Positions 54,853 through 64,000 of a stretch of DNA of 64,000 bases are shown here, piece after piece. The DNA is from Armatimonadota bacterium (GTDB taxonomy: Bacteria; Armatimonadota; Zipacnadia; Zipacnadales; UBA11051). The stretch spans positions 21,700 through 85,699 of the forward strand of contig JABLXH010000026.1 of NCBI GenBank assembly GCA_013178155.1, in the 5' to 3' direction. A program made the position numbers and the translations under genes. Below the pieces are notes generated by a model. That model saw only the letters and a list, made by a program, of their open reading frames with translations. It searched no databases and was not told where the DNA came from. How positions within the stretch are numbered: the stretch's first letter is position 1; the number at the start of each line of letters is the position of its first letter.

Positions 54853-55983
54853 TCAGAACGAGGGCGCGACGCTGACGCGCTCGCCCACATGTCGCGCGGT
54901 CTGCACATCCGTCACTGCGTTGGCCGTCGAGACCACCTCCAACACTCGACCCTCCGCCGCCGTGTAGTGCAGTCCCGTGCCCCGTGGTGTCCCCGCGCCG
55001 CGTATGGCGTTGCCAGCAACCACGGCCATTCCCCTGCCGTAGTTCACCGACACGGCGAGGTAGTGATATGCAGACTCCTCCTGCTTCTCACCACCGAAAC
55101 AGAAGATGCGGTTGTTGGCGATGGTGGACGCCGCGTCTCCCTGCAGGGTTGCGATAATCCCGCACCAGGTTCCTGCCTCGTCGGTCTCGCCGAAGCCCTC
55201 GACGTAGTTGTCGGCGATGGACGTGGCGTACAGCCGATGGGCGTAGATGGCGTGATGCCGCACTCCATAGATGTGGTTACGCTCAACGATCCACCCGGCC
55301 GCGTTGTCCATGTGGATGCCGTCGCTGCCCGAGCCCGCGACCCAGTTGTCGCGCAGAATCCAGTCCGTCACGGCGTTGCCAGGGTCCTCGATGTGGATGC
55401 CGTGACGGCCGGAGTTCTCGATGAAGCAGTCCGAGATGCGGCCATTGACCTGCGTGGTCTTAAGCCCCGTTCCGTCGCGACTGACACTTGTCACCCGCAG
55501 GCCGTCTCCAGCCATGTTCGCAATGTGGAGATCCTCAACAACGCTGAGCCATGAACGCAGCACAAGGCCGGAGGTCTGCGCTCCGGGGTTGCGGGCGCGG
55601 TTGCCGTCCAGCGTCAGGTGCCGCACAGCCAGCGGCACGCCAGTGTAGTCCCTGTTATCGAGGTACACGTCGGACGCCATCAGGGCGTCAAGGTTGGCGC
55701 CGTCCGCCTGTCGCAGCACAGTACCCGCCCGGCTCTCGCCGCGGTAGGAGCGGTGTCCCAGGAGACGGATGGTCTCGCTGATGAGGAAGGTCCCGCGCAG
55801 CACGATCTCAGAGCCCTCCGGACTGGCCGCGATGGCGGCGTTGAGCGTCGCGGCATCGGCCTCGGTGTTGGTGCCCACGATGACGATGGGTGCACTCTGG
55901 GCTGCTACCGGTAGCCCGACGGCGCACAGAGAGACACCAGCCAGACAGGCTGCAGCTATCCTGAACATTCCACCGATCACCAT
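54853..55983 (-). CDS. Secreted right-handed beta-helix protein
   Basis: A 376-residue protein with a signal peptide (MFRIAAACLAGVSLCAVGLPVAAQ). An ATG at 55983 or 55968 is possible; the second starts right at the signal sequence. The mature part is a parallel beta-helix with regular rungs: ALMASDVYLDNRDY, VVEDLHIANMAGDGLRV, ISDCFIENSGRHGIHI, WIVERNHIYGVRHHAIYA, STIANNRIFCFGG. This is the pectate-lyase/'right-handed beta helix' superfamily. No catalytic residue set can be fixed by eye. It is likely a polysaccharide lyase or glycan-binding surface protein. It is followed in the same direction, after 68 bases, by the interrupted lipoprotein gene. Confidence 0.8.
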   Translation of the reverse strand: MVIGGMFRIAAACLAGVSLCAVGLPVAAQSAPIVIVGTNTEADAATLNAAIAASPEGSEIVLRGTFLISETIRLLGHRSYRGESRAGTVLRQADGANLDALMASDVYLDNRDYTGVPLAVRHLTLDGNRARNPGAQTSGLVLRSWLSVVEDLHIANMAGDGLRVTSVSRDGTGLKTTQVNGRISDCFIENSGRHGIHIEDPGNAVTDWILRDNWVAGSGSDGIHMDNAAGWIVERNHIYGVRHHAIYAHRLYATSIADNYVEGFGETDEAGTWCGIIATLQGDAASTIANNRIFCFGGEKQEESAYHYLAVSVNYGRGMAVVAGNAIRGAGTPRGTGLHYTAAEGRVLEVVSTANAVTDVQTARHVGERVSVAPSF

Positions 55984-56041
55984 CCTGTTCGCTACGCAGG
56001 CCCAATGGCGGAGTCCCGTCGGCGACGGGTGTAGCTGGCGA

Positions 56042-58438
56042 TCAGGGCAGTCTCTCTCCAGTCCGTCGGAAGTGCTCCCAGCGTCTCCGGTATTCGGTCT
56101 TGTAGTCCGCCACGGCCTGCTCGTAGCTCAGCGGGGGCGTGTCCGGCCGGGTGGCGCCGTACAGCACCATCTCTCGGGCGCCGGACGGCACCAGAACCTC
56201 ACCGGCCCCCGGGTCCACAGCCTCTCCGTCCACCTCGACCCTCTCGACCGCCAGGAACCAGGGTATACGTACCCACAGCCGCGCCGGCGCATTGCGGAAC
56301 GTGTTCGGCAGCGAGACCCTGAGTCGGTCATCCTCTGCGACCACCGCCATCGAGACGGGGCCAAAGGCCGTCGGTGCGTCGCGCACCTCGATCCGCTGTC
56401 CCGGCTGCACCCAGGCCGGCGACAGCGCCGACAGCAGATGCAGGTCACCGTCCTGCTCTCGCACCAGCATGTTCCGCAGGACCTCGACCGTCTTGGCAAT
56501 GGTCACCCCCTGGGGCAGGATGTTGAAACAGTGGCTGCACTCCCGTGTGCTCCAGGGAACCGTGCCAAACTCGCCGGGCAGGTGCGTTGAGGTGGTGTGC
56601 AGCAGAAGGGCGTACAGCTCCCTGACGGCCCACTCCTGGTCCCAGGCCGTCCCTCGCACCAGGGAGACCTGGGTGTTGTTGGGCGTCTGCCAGTAATGGA
56701 GCATCGGCTGCTCGCTGAACACATAATCGTCGCCGTCTCGGGCCACCGCCTGGGGCCAGATGTAGCGCAGAATACCCTCCTGGTACTGCTCGCGAGCATG
56801 TCGCAGGGTGGCCTCTACCCGCGGGTCAAAGGGATCGAACAGCACCTCCGGGTACAGGGTCATCAGGTTGTCCCAGTCGTTGCCCGCTGTAGTGCGCTCC
56901 AGCGCCGGCGGCAGACGCCCTCCGGTCTGGGCCGTCTGCAAGGCCAGCGCCTTCTCGAAGGCCTCGCGGAAGCGCACCATCTCGGCCTGGAAGCGCTCGG
57001 CGTCCTCTGTTCGCCCCATCTCCTGAGCCAGGAAGATAGCGCACTTGAGCCCCACCAGGGTCCAGAGCTGCTGCCCGGTCTGTCGGCAGTCCTTGAGGAA
57101 TGCGTCGTCACCAATGGTCGTCACCGGCCACACGCCGGTGGGGTCAGCCTGTGTGACCCGCGCCTGCCAGGCACACGCCTCAACCACACCCGGGTAGATG
57201 GCCTCCAGGAAATCCCGGTCCTGGGTCAACCGGTAGTGTCCGGTCCAGCCCCAGATCGTCCAACCGAACAGCTCCCAGTAGAGCAGGTGCTGATGGTTAT
57301 GCATCCGGAAGCTGCCGTCCGGGAATTGCATCTTCCGCCAGAACAGAAAGCCATCGCGCGTGATGTCAGTTAGGCCCATGTAGTCCATGGCCCGCAGCAT
57401 GTGCGTCGGGTCACTGCCGCCAAACCAGTCGTGGTAATGGAACTTATTGACGTTTGTGATGGTGTCGCCACCGATGTGGTCAATGGCCAGCAGGTTGGTG
57501 ATGGTCCCGGCGACGAGGTACTCCTGCACCTTTCGTTCAGGGAAACGCAGGGGAGCCCTCTGCACCACCAGATCCTCCCAGAAAGCCATCGTCTCGGCGA
57601 AGAGGGTGTCGTAGTCTGCCTGTCGCACCTGATCCGCCAGGGCGGAGTCCTCCGGCAGTGGAACAATCGGCACCTTGTAACTGAGGTCCTGACTTTCTGC
57701 CGGCGCCAGTTGCAGGCAGTACGTGACAACCCCCAGCGGCGAATGGGGGTCGCAGTGGTAGCTGGGGTCGGGGTCACCCTCTATCTCGCCGGAGAAGAAC
57801 CGCACCATGCGCAAGCCATTGTCGCGGAGAGCCAGGGAGGTAGCCGCCGGAGGTGGCTGGGCGGGATAGCAGTAGACCAGGCGCCCCTCGCGAACCAGCG
57901 CATCAGACGTGAACCGATAGTGCCAGTGAGGGTCGAACTCCGTCTGGCCCGCCACCAGCTCCTCTGGCATGTTGTCGAAGCGCTGGCCGAAGCGGAAATC
58001 AGACAGGGACGTATAGGCTGTGTTCACCGGCCCCCGAAACCGCCAGGCCGTGGAAAAGTACGCGGCACGTGGCTCGTCCGCTAGGTTGGTGGCCGTGACC
58101 CGGACGAGGTTGAGGGGCAGCCCCTGCAGCCCCCCACCCAGGTCAGCCGCGAACATCTGGAACCGGTACCGGACACCGTCCTGCTCCAGCTCATACTCCA
58201 CAGCCGGCAAGCACCCGCGGTACAGAGTGCGGTGTCGCTGCCACGTCGGTCGCGGCGGCATGCCCAGAAAGAACATGAGCTCGCCGAATCCCGTGTAGAC
58301 GTACCCCTCAGGTGTTACCTCGCTGGCCACAGGGGCGCCAAAGGCCCCCAGAATGTCATTGGGGTTGGCAAAGTAGCTGAACGGCTGGTCCGGGGGGTCA
58401 ATCAGGTCCGGGTCGTGCATGCCATAGCGGTCGGGCAT
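56042..58438 (-). CDS. Cytoplasmic six-hairpin (alpha/alpha) glycosidase
   Basis: A 798-residue protein without signal peptide. The ATG at 58438 has AGGTGA 6 bases upstream and lies 17 bases after the stop of the transporter gene; a longer in-frame reading overlaps that gene and is rejected. An N-terminal beta-sandwich (residues ~1-270) precedes an alpha/alpha-toroid with KFHYHDWFGGSDPTHMLRAM, FWRKMQFPDGSFRMHNHQHL, YWELFGWTIWGWTGHYRLT, TTAGNDWDNLMTLYPEV and HYWQTPNNTQVSLVRGTAW. A C-terminal sandwich closes it. Its shape matches clans GH-L/GH-Q (GH15/65/94) and GH63-type enzymes, but no single family is certain. Cytoplasmic location and coupling to an EamA transporter suggest processing of an imported small glycoside. 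Confidence 0.75.
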   Translation of the reverse strand: MPDRYGMHDPDLIDPPDQPFSYFANPNDILGAFGAPVASEVTPEGYVYTGFGELMFFLGMPPRPTWQRHRTLYRGCLPAVEYELEQDGVRYRFQMFAADLGGGLQGLPLNLVRVTATNLADEPRAAYFSTAWRFRGPVNTAYTSLSDFRFGQRFDNMPEELVAGQTEFDPHWHYRFTSDALVREGRLVYCYPAQPPPAATSLALRDNGLRMVRFFSGEIEGDPDPSYHCDPHSPLGVVTYCLQLAPAESQDLSYKVPIVPLPEDSALADQVRQADYDTLFAETMAFWEDLVVQRAPLRFPERKVQEYLVAGTITNLLAIDHIGGDTITNVNKFHYHDWFGGSDPTHMLRAMDYMGLTDITRDGFLFWRKMQFPDGSFRMHNHQHLLYWELFGWTIWGWTGHYRLTQDRDFLEAIYPGVVEACAWQARVTQADPTGVWPVTTIGDDAFLKDCRQTGQQLWTLVGLKCAIFLAQEMGRTEDAERFQAEMVRFREAFEKALALQTAQTGGRLPPALERTTAGNDWDNLMTLYPEVLFDPFDPRVEATLRHAREQYQEGILRYIWPQAVARDGDDYVFSEQPMLHYWQTPNNTQVSLVRGTAWDQEWAVRELYALLLHTTSTHLPGEFGTVPWSTRECSHCFNILPQGVTIAKTVEVLRNMLVREQDGDLHLLSALSPAWVQPGQRIEVRDAPTAFGPVSMAVVAEDDRLRVSLPNTFRNAPARLWVRIPWFLAVERVEVDGEAVDPGAGEVLVPSGAREMVLYGATRPDTPPLSYEQAVADYKTEYRRRWEHFRRTGERLP

Positions 58439-58455
58439 CTCGATCACCTGCGGGG

Positions 58456-59292
58456 TCAGAGGTTGATCAGCACAGCGGCCAAGGTAACCAGGGCGATCCC
58501 CAGCAGTCCGGGTCGGCCGGGGATCTCGCGCCAGACAAAAGCAGCGAAGGCCACGGTCAGCGCCAACGCAGTGGCCTCCGCAAAGGGAAAAACGATGGCG
58601 CCTTCGTAGGTCTGAAGCGCCAGCACGATCATCGGCGAGGCCCCGGCATAGCAGAGGCTCAGCGCCGCGCCCCAGCCCACGACACCGGCGGAGGCCACGC
58701 CGCGGTAGAAAGGCCATAGTACCGCCATGGCAGCCGTCGCGACGACGAACGTAACGAGCATGTAGCCCCCAAACTGCTCCTGAGCGCCCAGCTCGTCAAA
58801 CCACTTCAGCATCAGCAGCACACCACCGTTGAGCACCACCATGCCCACGAAAAGAAGCACCTTGCGACGGGTAAGCTGGGTATCGGTAACACCCTTGTCC
58901 AGCGCCAGCAACGGCATGGCCACCAGGCACAGGACGGCCCCGGTCAGGCGAACCAGGGAAGGCTGTTCGCGCCAGATCACCAGCGAGGCGAGCATCGGCA
59001 CCAGGGCCGACAGCTGGCACATCGCCGCCATGACCGACACGCCGCGGTCGGCCAGGGTGGGCACAAACACCAGATAGGTGCCCACAAACAGCAGACCCAG
59101 CAGCGCGCCTCCGAACAGCACCGCGGGTTCCAGAGGACTGCGATGCCAGGCCACAAGGGCGCCGTAGATCAGGGCCGAGAAGAAGTACATGAACCCGCCC
59201 ACAGCGTACAGGTTCAGGTTCACGCGCTGGAAATGTCTCGCCGCGATGCTCTGCGAGGCATAGAGGATTGGTGTCAGAAGAAGGTAGAGCAT
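58456..59292 (-). CDS. EamA/DMT-family transporter
   Basis: A 278-residue membrane protein with ten hydrophobic helices in two repeats of five, the drug/metabolite transporter fold (MLYLLLTPILYASQSIA, FMYFFSALIYGALVAW, VSVMAAMCQLSALVPMLASL, IVFPFAEATALALTVAFAAF). The ATG at 59292 is chosen because it begins the first helix; an in-frame extension to 59373 is possible. Family members move sugars, amino acids or metabolites across the cytoplasmic membrane; substrate cannot be read from sequence. It is the only recognisable transporter in the window. It sits 17 bases upstream of the cytoplasmic six-hairpin glycosidase, so uptake of that enzyme's substrate is a reasonable inference. Confidence 0.85.
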   Translation of the reverse strand: MLYLLLTPILYASQSIAARHFQRVNLNLYAVGGFMYFFSALIYGALVAWHRSPLEPAVLFGGALLGLLFVGTYLVFVPTLADRGVSVMAAMCQLSALVPMLASLVIWREQPSLVRLTGAVLCLVAMPLLALDKGVTDTQLTRRKVLLFVGMVVLNGGVLLMLKWFDELGAQEQFGGYMLVTFVVATAAMAVLWPFYRGVASAGVVGWGAALSLCYAGASPMIVLALQTYEGAIVFPFAEATALALTVAFAAFVWREIPGRPGLLGIALVTLAAVLINL

Positions 59293-59382
59293 CCCGGCCC
59301 GACAGGTTGAACAAGAGCCAACACAGCACCTTCTTCTGAACCGAAAGGGCCAGTACCGCCCACTGCGGGCCATGCCCGCGCT

Positions 59383-59808
59383 CTAGGGCACCAGCTTTGC
59401 CACCATGGTGATACGAGTGTTCAGCACCCGCGAGATCGGGCAGCCGGTCTTGGCCTTCTCTGCCGCCTCGGCGAAGGCCGCTTCAGTCGCTCCGGGAACC
59501 TTGGCCTCAACCTCCAGCCGGATGTCGGTCAGCGTCGGTGCGCCGTCTACCGGCTTGAAGGTCACCGTGGCGCTGGTGGCGATACGGTCTGGGACCAGCC
59601 CCGACTCCCCCAGGATCGCCGAGAGAGCCATCGAAAAACAGCCCGCATGGGCAGCGGCGATGAGCTCCTCGGGGTTCGTCCCAGTACCTTCCTCGAAGCG
59701 GCTGGTGAAGGAGTACTGCGTATCCGTCAGCACTCCACTGGCAGTCGTGACCGTTCCCTTGCCCTCCTTCAGACTTCCCTGCCAGACAGCAGACGCTCTG
59801 CGCTCCAT
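59383..59808 (-). CDS. OsmC-family peroxiredoxin
   Basis: A 141-residue protein, the normal length of OsmC (organic hydroperoxide resistance) enzymes. AAHAGCFSMALSAIL holds the first catalytic cysteine, Cys57, and KTGCPISRVL the second, Cys123. TGTNPEELIAAAHAG is the family signature. AAGGAGG stands 9 bases before the ATG. The enzyme reduces organic hydroperoxides with a thiol donor in the cytoplasm. It lies between the transporter gene and the interrupted GH42-like gene, all on the same strand, and has no obvious functional link to them beyond stress protection. Confidence 0.92.
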   Translation of the reverse strand: MERRASAVWQGSLKEGKGTVTTASGVLTDTQYSFTSRFEEGTGTNPEELIAAAHAGCFSMALSAILGESGLVPDRIATSATVTFKPVDGAPTLTDIRLEVEAKVPGATEAAFAEAAEKAKTGCPISRVLNTRITMVAKLVP

Positions 59809-59879
59809 ACTGCTATGCCTCCTTGCCTCGTATGCCAGACTCTCGCGCCTCTGTAGACCTGGCCGTCCACTCCCGGGTT

Positions 59880-62800
59880 CTACTGCAGCTCGAGCACTCT
59901 TGTCGTCACAGTGCCCGTGGCCACGTCACGGAACACCAGCCGCCAGGTCCCGCGCGGGTCATTGAGTGCGAACGGAATCTCCGCGCGTCCCTGCCCCCGC
60001 TCCGCCAGGATGTTCTGCGAGTACTGCCGGTGCGGCGTCTCCGCTCCCGGCGAGTAGACATCCAGTCGGAACACGTGAGTCCCCGCGGTCGCGTCCTGTG
60101 GCACAACGCGAGCCCGCAGTCCCACCGTATCCCCGAGCCTGGCCTGACCGGGGGCGAAGGCTTCCAGGTCCGCGACGCGGTATGGCAGGAGGGCATAGAC
60201 CGCCGGGTAGCCGCGGTCCAGCCGCACCGACCAACTGCTCTGCCGGCCTGGGCCCAGCAGCTTGCCGGCGCGCAGGTCATACACGTAGGCCGGTTCGGCC
60301 AGCGTGACCTGGAACTCCTCCGCGGGCAGGCCCCGGACAAGGATGTCGCGCATCAGGGCCAGGTAGGCGTTCCTGCCGTCCCGGTAGAACACCTGCTGGA
60401 CGCACAGCGGCCGCTCTCCGGACGGCGTTTCCAGGCCGCAGAACGGCTGCACGCCTGCGCTCCGCAGTATGGCCGCCAGAATGGCTTCACAGGGCTGGAG
60501 GCCAGTCTCTACCCGCTCGCGGGCCAGTGCTGCCAGAGGTGCGGCATCCCTGGTCCCCGCCGAGGTATCAACGTTGAGCGTCAGGGCGACGCCACGGCCA
60601 AAGCGGTTCACCAGCAGCAGGGGCTGGTCACCGACCAGTGACTTGGCGGTGGTGGCGGCCACCCCTGCTTCCAGCACGCGGCCCTCCAGCTTCTCGATCG
60701 CCAGTTCAGCGGTCCCGGCCACACCCTCCAGGGCGGCTGACACGCGGCCCGTAACGGCGGGCGATGGTGCCGCCATGCACTGAAGTCCCGTCGGGCCCTG
60801 CAGCCCCAGCACATCGTCCAGAGCGCGTTGCTGCCGGATACGGCCATCGCCGTCCAGTAGGCCGCACCGGCCATCCACCACCAACGTTCCGCCGCTTCGG
60901 ACGAACTCACGGATGGCCGCTGCCTCTGTGTCCGAGAGGCAGACAGCCAGCGGCGCAAAGAGCACCTTGCACCTGTCGAGGACACTGTCCGGGCCGCTGA
61001 GCTGGTCGGGCGCAATCACCCGGTACTGGAGGCCGTGATCCCGCAAGCCGCTTAGCAGAGCAGTCAGCTCGCTCAGATACCCGGTGTCACCCGTGCCCGC
61101 GCGTGATGCTTCGCCATCGAGCTTCGCCAGCAACTGCCCAGCAAACAGGTTCCGCTGGGCATGCAAGACCGCGACCCCGGAGTCTACCCGCTCCGCCTGC
61201 AGCAGAAGCTTGCCCGGCCCGGATGTCGTTTCCCGCACCGCCTCAAAGAACCACTTCCCGAAACTGCTCTGGGATGTATCGGGGTTGAAGGGGATGTAGT
61301 CACATCCCCAGGAGGTCCACCACCAGACCGAGTTGTCACCCGATAGCAGGCAGTCCCAGGGGAACGCATGCCACCCGGCTTCGACATCGGCCACGGAGTT
61401 GCCCCACTTGCCCGTCAAGGCGTCTAGACGCTTGAAGCTGCGCACCATCTCGCCCTGAAGCCACTCCGTTGTGTACGTCTGGTTCAACTGCAGGTTCGCT
61501 GTTAGCTGGCGGAAGTCGTAGCCCGAGCGCGGGCTCCAACCCAGGAAGCCGTCCCAGCCCACTTTGGCGTCGGCGTCCACCGTGCGGATCGTGTCCATGA
61601 ACAGCTCGTGGGTCGCGGCGAAGGCCGTCTCCATAAAAAGCCGGTGATCAAGCCAGGGAGCGAAGCTCTCGGTCTGCCGCAGGGCTTCCGTGAGGACCAT
61701 GGGCTGCGTGATATCCGCGAAGTCCCGCAGATCGGTGGCCCAGGCGTCGTTCAGGCCCGCGATACTGCCGTACTTGCGCTGCAGCCACTGCCGGAAGGCG
61801 GCCATGGTGTAGGGTGTGTTGCATGGCTCCCCGCTGCCCTCATAGAGGTAGTTTTCGTCGCCAAGAGTGTAGGCCGCAGGGCAGAAGGGCTCGGCCTGTT
61901 TGCACGATGCCACGAGCGCACTGCGCGTGGGGTCCAGGTAGGCCGGGTCATGCAGACAGGGGTCTCGCGGCACTGCCCCCGAGCCGTTGGCGGTGCCAGC
62001 CAGGCGGGTCACGTAGGGCACAAGTCGCAGGCCCGAACGTGCGCTGAGCCAGAACTCCCGGGCCGCCTTGTCGTCCGCGAAACCTCCCACATGGCACAGG
62101 TCCATCATATCCGCGCCCCACTCATAGCACTTGCGGTCAGTCACCCGCAGGACCGGGTCGCCGCCCGCATAGCTCCACATGAGGGCCGTGAAGTCGTCGT
62201 AGGGGTAGGGCATGGTGACGGTGAAGTGCTGCCGCGTGCGGGCCAGGACGCGGTCGGCGCGGCGAACGGTGAGGTCAAGCTGGTGGCAGACCGTCACCGG
62301 CCGCGGCAGTTTGAGGTCCACCCGCACTTGCCCTCCGTCTGCCGCCACGGGCTTCATAGCCCTGGCCACCAGCCGCCCGAAGGCGTCTGACACCTCCCAG
62401 ACCGTCTCGGCTGCATCGTCCAGGGGAGCGACTTGGACCGCGGCGGCCAATGTGCCACCCCGGGGCAAGTCCACGCGGGGTATAACCACGCTCTCTGCCT
62501 GGATCACGGGCGACAGGGCCACGGGTCCCAGCGCTGGCTCCGCGGCAGCAGGCACCTGCACGAAGCCAAAGCCCAGCGTGGACCCCCGGTCATCGCGTAC
62601 TTGCACATCTACCCAGTGCCGGCGCGGGGCCGGGAGGTCAGGAAGCTTCAGAGCCCCTTCCAGCGGCCAACGGTGCTTCTGCTCGTCCACCACGGTGTCC
62701 AGATCGTCCATCACGCGCACTAACACAGTACTGCCCGCGGGCGGCTCGGGACCGAAGCGGACTTGCGGCGTACTGTCGCCCGGCGGGGCCTACAGCTCCA

Positions 62801-64000
62801 CACGTATCGCGGGCGGGCGCCCGGCAGCCAGCGCGGCGCAACGGGCCGCCACGGCCAGCGCATGGTCAGTGATCGACCACAGACCGTCACGTTCGTTGTT
62901 GGCCGGCACCAGGCAGCCATACACGGTGGCGCCCACCCGCAGGACTACCACTCGCCCCTCACCGTAGCGGTACACGGTCACCGGTGGTGTCTCGGCCGAG
63001 AACCCAGGGATGTGCTGCCAGTCCAGCCCGGCCAGAGCGTCTGCCGTCGCCGCCGCATCCGGCGTGGAGAACAGCTCTGCGGGCCACGAAGCGAGACGAC
63101 TGGGCCGGTCCACCAGCAGTAAGCCCTTGCCCCCCGCCACGCGCTGAAGCATCTCGTTCCGGGCATTGCCCGGTAGCCCATCGGCGCTGACACCGGCCAC
63201 CAGGAACAGCTCCACTTCCGGATCAGAGGCTAGCTCCAAAGCCCGGCGGCTGGTGGCATACGGCGGCAGCGGCCCCTGCCCGGTCGTGCCCGCGTACGGC
63301 CAGTGGTCGGCCTGCGAGATCGCCTGCGAGTTGTCCCAGTACAGATGACGGACACTCAGGTCCATACGCCGCCCCAACTCCATGGTCTCCCAGGCGGTGT
63401 AGCGCACGGCAAACAGGGCCGTCCGGATGGGTCCCGCAGGGAGTCGCCGGGACCAGTCGAAACTCAGAGGGGCGGGGTCGGGGCGCCAGATCTCGGTCCC
63501 GCGTCCGAACAGCTTCTCCTCTCGCTCCCGGAGCCCGGCGAAACGGCTCTGGTCGACCTTTATGGCCGGCAGCGGACGGTCCAGGTCTCCGTGGGCTATC
63601 TGCCTCAGCGCCATCGCCTCACGGTCCGCCGAGGCGGCGAAGTACCGGCGAGTCTGCTTGTAGTCCGGCAGGGACGGAAAGTCATAGAGAGCGACGGCGA
63701 AGCTCCGTGTCTCCGGCTTGAGCTCCAGGATCGGCACAATGCCATAGTCACCAACCGGTATGCTAACGCCCGCGAAGCTCTCAGGAGTGCCGATGACCAT
63801 GCCGGCAGAGCCCTGACGCGGGTTATCGGGGGTGACGTCCTCCAGCAGAAACCACCGCTCGCGATCCAGGTTGAGCTGCACGGCCTGGCCAACGGTAGCC
63901 GTCCCCGAAGCCGTGGTGACGGCCCGATTACGCGGCAGGTCGAAGCCCCCGGGATAGCTGGAGAACCGCAACCGAGCGCGCTGCACGGCGACTTTGGGCT
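59880..64000 (-). pseudogene. GH42-like beta-galactosidase-type protein, one in-frame TAG, 5' end outside window
   Basis: The minus-strand frame is open from the right edge (PKVAVQRARLRF) to a TAG at 62790-62792. It then continues in the same frame, APPGDSTPQVRFGPEPPAG, without a shift to the stop at 59880, about 1370 codons in all. The first part (about 400 residues) is beta-rich (YDFPSLPDYKQTRRYF, VRHLYWDNSQAIS). After the stop comes a barrel with YTLGDENYLYEGSG (a candidate acid/base Glu), KVGWDGFLGWSPRSGYDF and SVWWWTSWGCDYIPF. A GH42-like alpha/beta domain follows (LAVCLSDTEAAAIREFVRSG, GTLVVDGRCGLLDGDG) and a C-terminal sandwich. Because coding on both sides is undamaged, a single recent nonsense change (for example GAG or CAG to TAG) or a sequence error is likely. 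The 948-codon downstream part might still be made alone, without export signal. Confidence 0.7.

Noticed and set aside
1..64000. tRNA, rRNA, CRISPR array, insertion sequence or prophage
   Set aside because: No T-loop-like or rRNA core sequence, no regularly spaced repeats, and no transposase, integrase or phage structural motif was seen on either strand.

Overview
The window is a GC-rich bacterial chromosome segment with strong GGAGG-type ribosome binding sites. No rRNA, tRNA, transposase or CRISPR array was seen. It is dominated by very large secreted carbohydrate-active proteins: DUF4838 proteins, GH123/DUF4091-like proteins, a heparinase II/III-like lyase, beta-helix proteins, apiosidase-like, GH42-like and six-hairpin glycosidases. 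There is also a complete acyclic-carotenoid locus. This mix, without SusC/SusD pairs, suggests a polysaccharide-degrading bacterium of the Armatimonadota / Planctomycetota / Hydrogenedentota kind. Armatimonadota is my best guess; this is an inference from gene content only.

Layout. 0-1 kb: 5' end of a sialidase-like (Asp-box) gene running off the left edge. 1.4-9.2 kb: four intact plus-strand genes, three clearly exported (an unknown protein, a DUF4838 protein with an inserted module, a five-blade-propeller protein, an unknown protein). 9.3-16.1 kb: a decay tract holding a 3' echo of the propeller gene, a broken alpha-L-rhamnosidase, a broken beta-helix protein on the minus strand, a broken and 5'-truncated clan GH-A multidomain enzyme, and a DUF4838 gene whose first ~110 codons are frameshifted. 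18.2-29.7 kb: an Acg-type nitroreductase-like protein, two large secreted proteins with C-terminal GH2-type jelly rolls, a cytoplasmic GH38 alpha-mannosidase, a 3' echo of the preceding DUF4838 gene, and a GH123-like protein.

30.0-41.1 kb is the carotenoid and light-stress locus. A plus-strand unit crtI-crtB-membrane protein converges on a seven-gene minus-strand operon: PPOX-family flavoprotein, PEP-utilising phosphotransferase, FeS-type photolyase, idi, a second CrtI/CrtD-type desaturase, cruF and a membrane glycosyltransferase. Most of these genes are coupled by 4-bp stop/start overlaps. Together they predict isoprenoid supply, phytoene synthesis, desaturation, C-1' hydration, further desaturation and glycosylation, giving a deinoxanthin/bacterioruberin/myxol-like pigment, alongside DNA photorepair.

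41.4-64 kb returns to glycan degradation: a 1214-residue GH123-like protein, a small graveyard (45.1-46.0 kb), a minus-strand set heparinase II/III - radical SAM - small helical protein, several secreted hydrolases, a cytoplasmic six-hairpin glycosidase behind an EamA transporter, and an OsmC peroxidase. Two genes here (53.4-54.8 kb, and 59.9 kb to the right edge) are otherwise intact but carry one in-frame stop each.

The strongest observations are the module inserted, apparently in permuted order, inside a DUF4838 barrel; the two 'tail echoes' of neighbouring genes; the concentrated decay of glycan genes; and the unusual gene content of the carotenoid operon.
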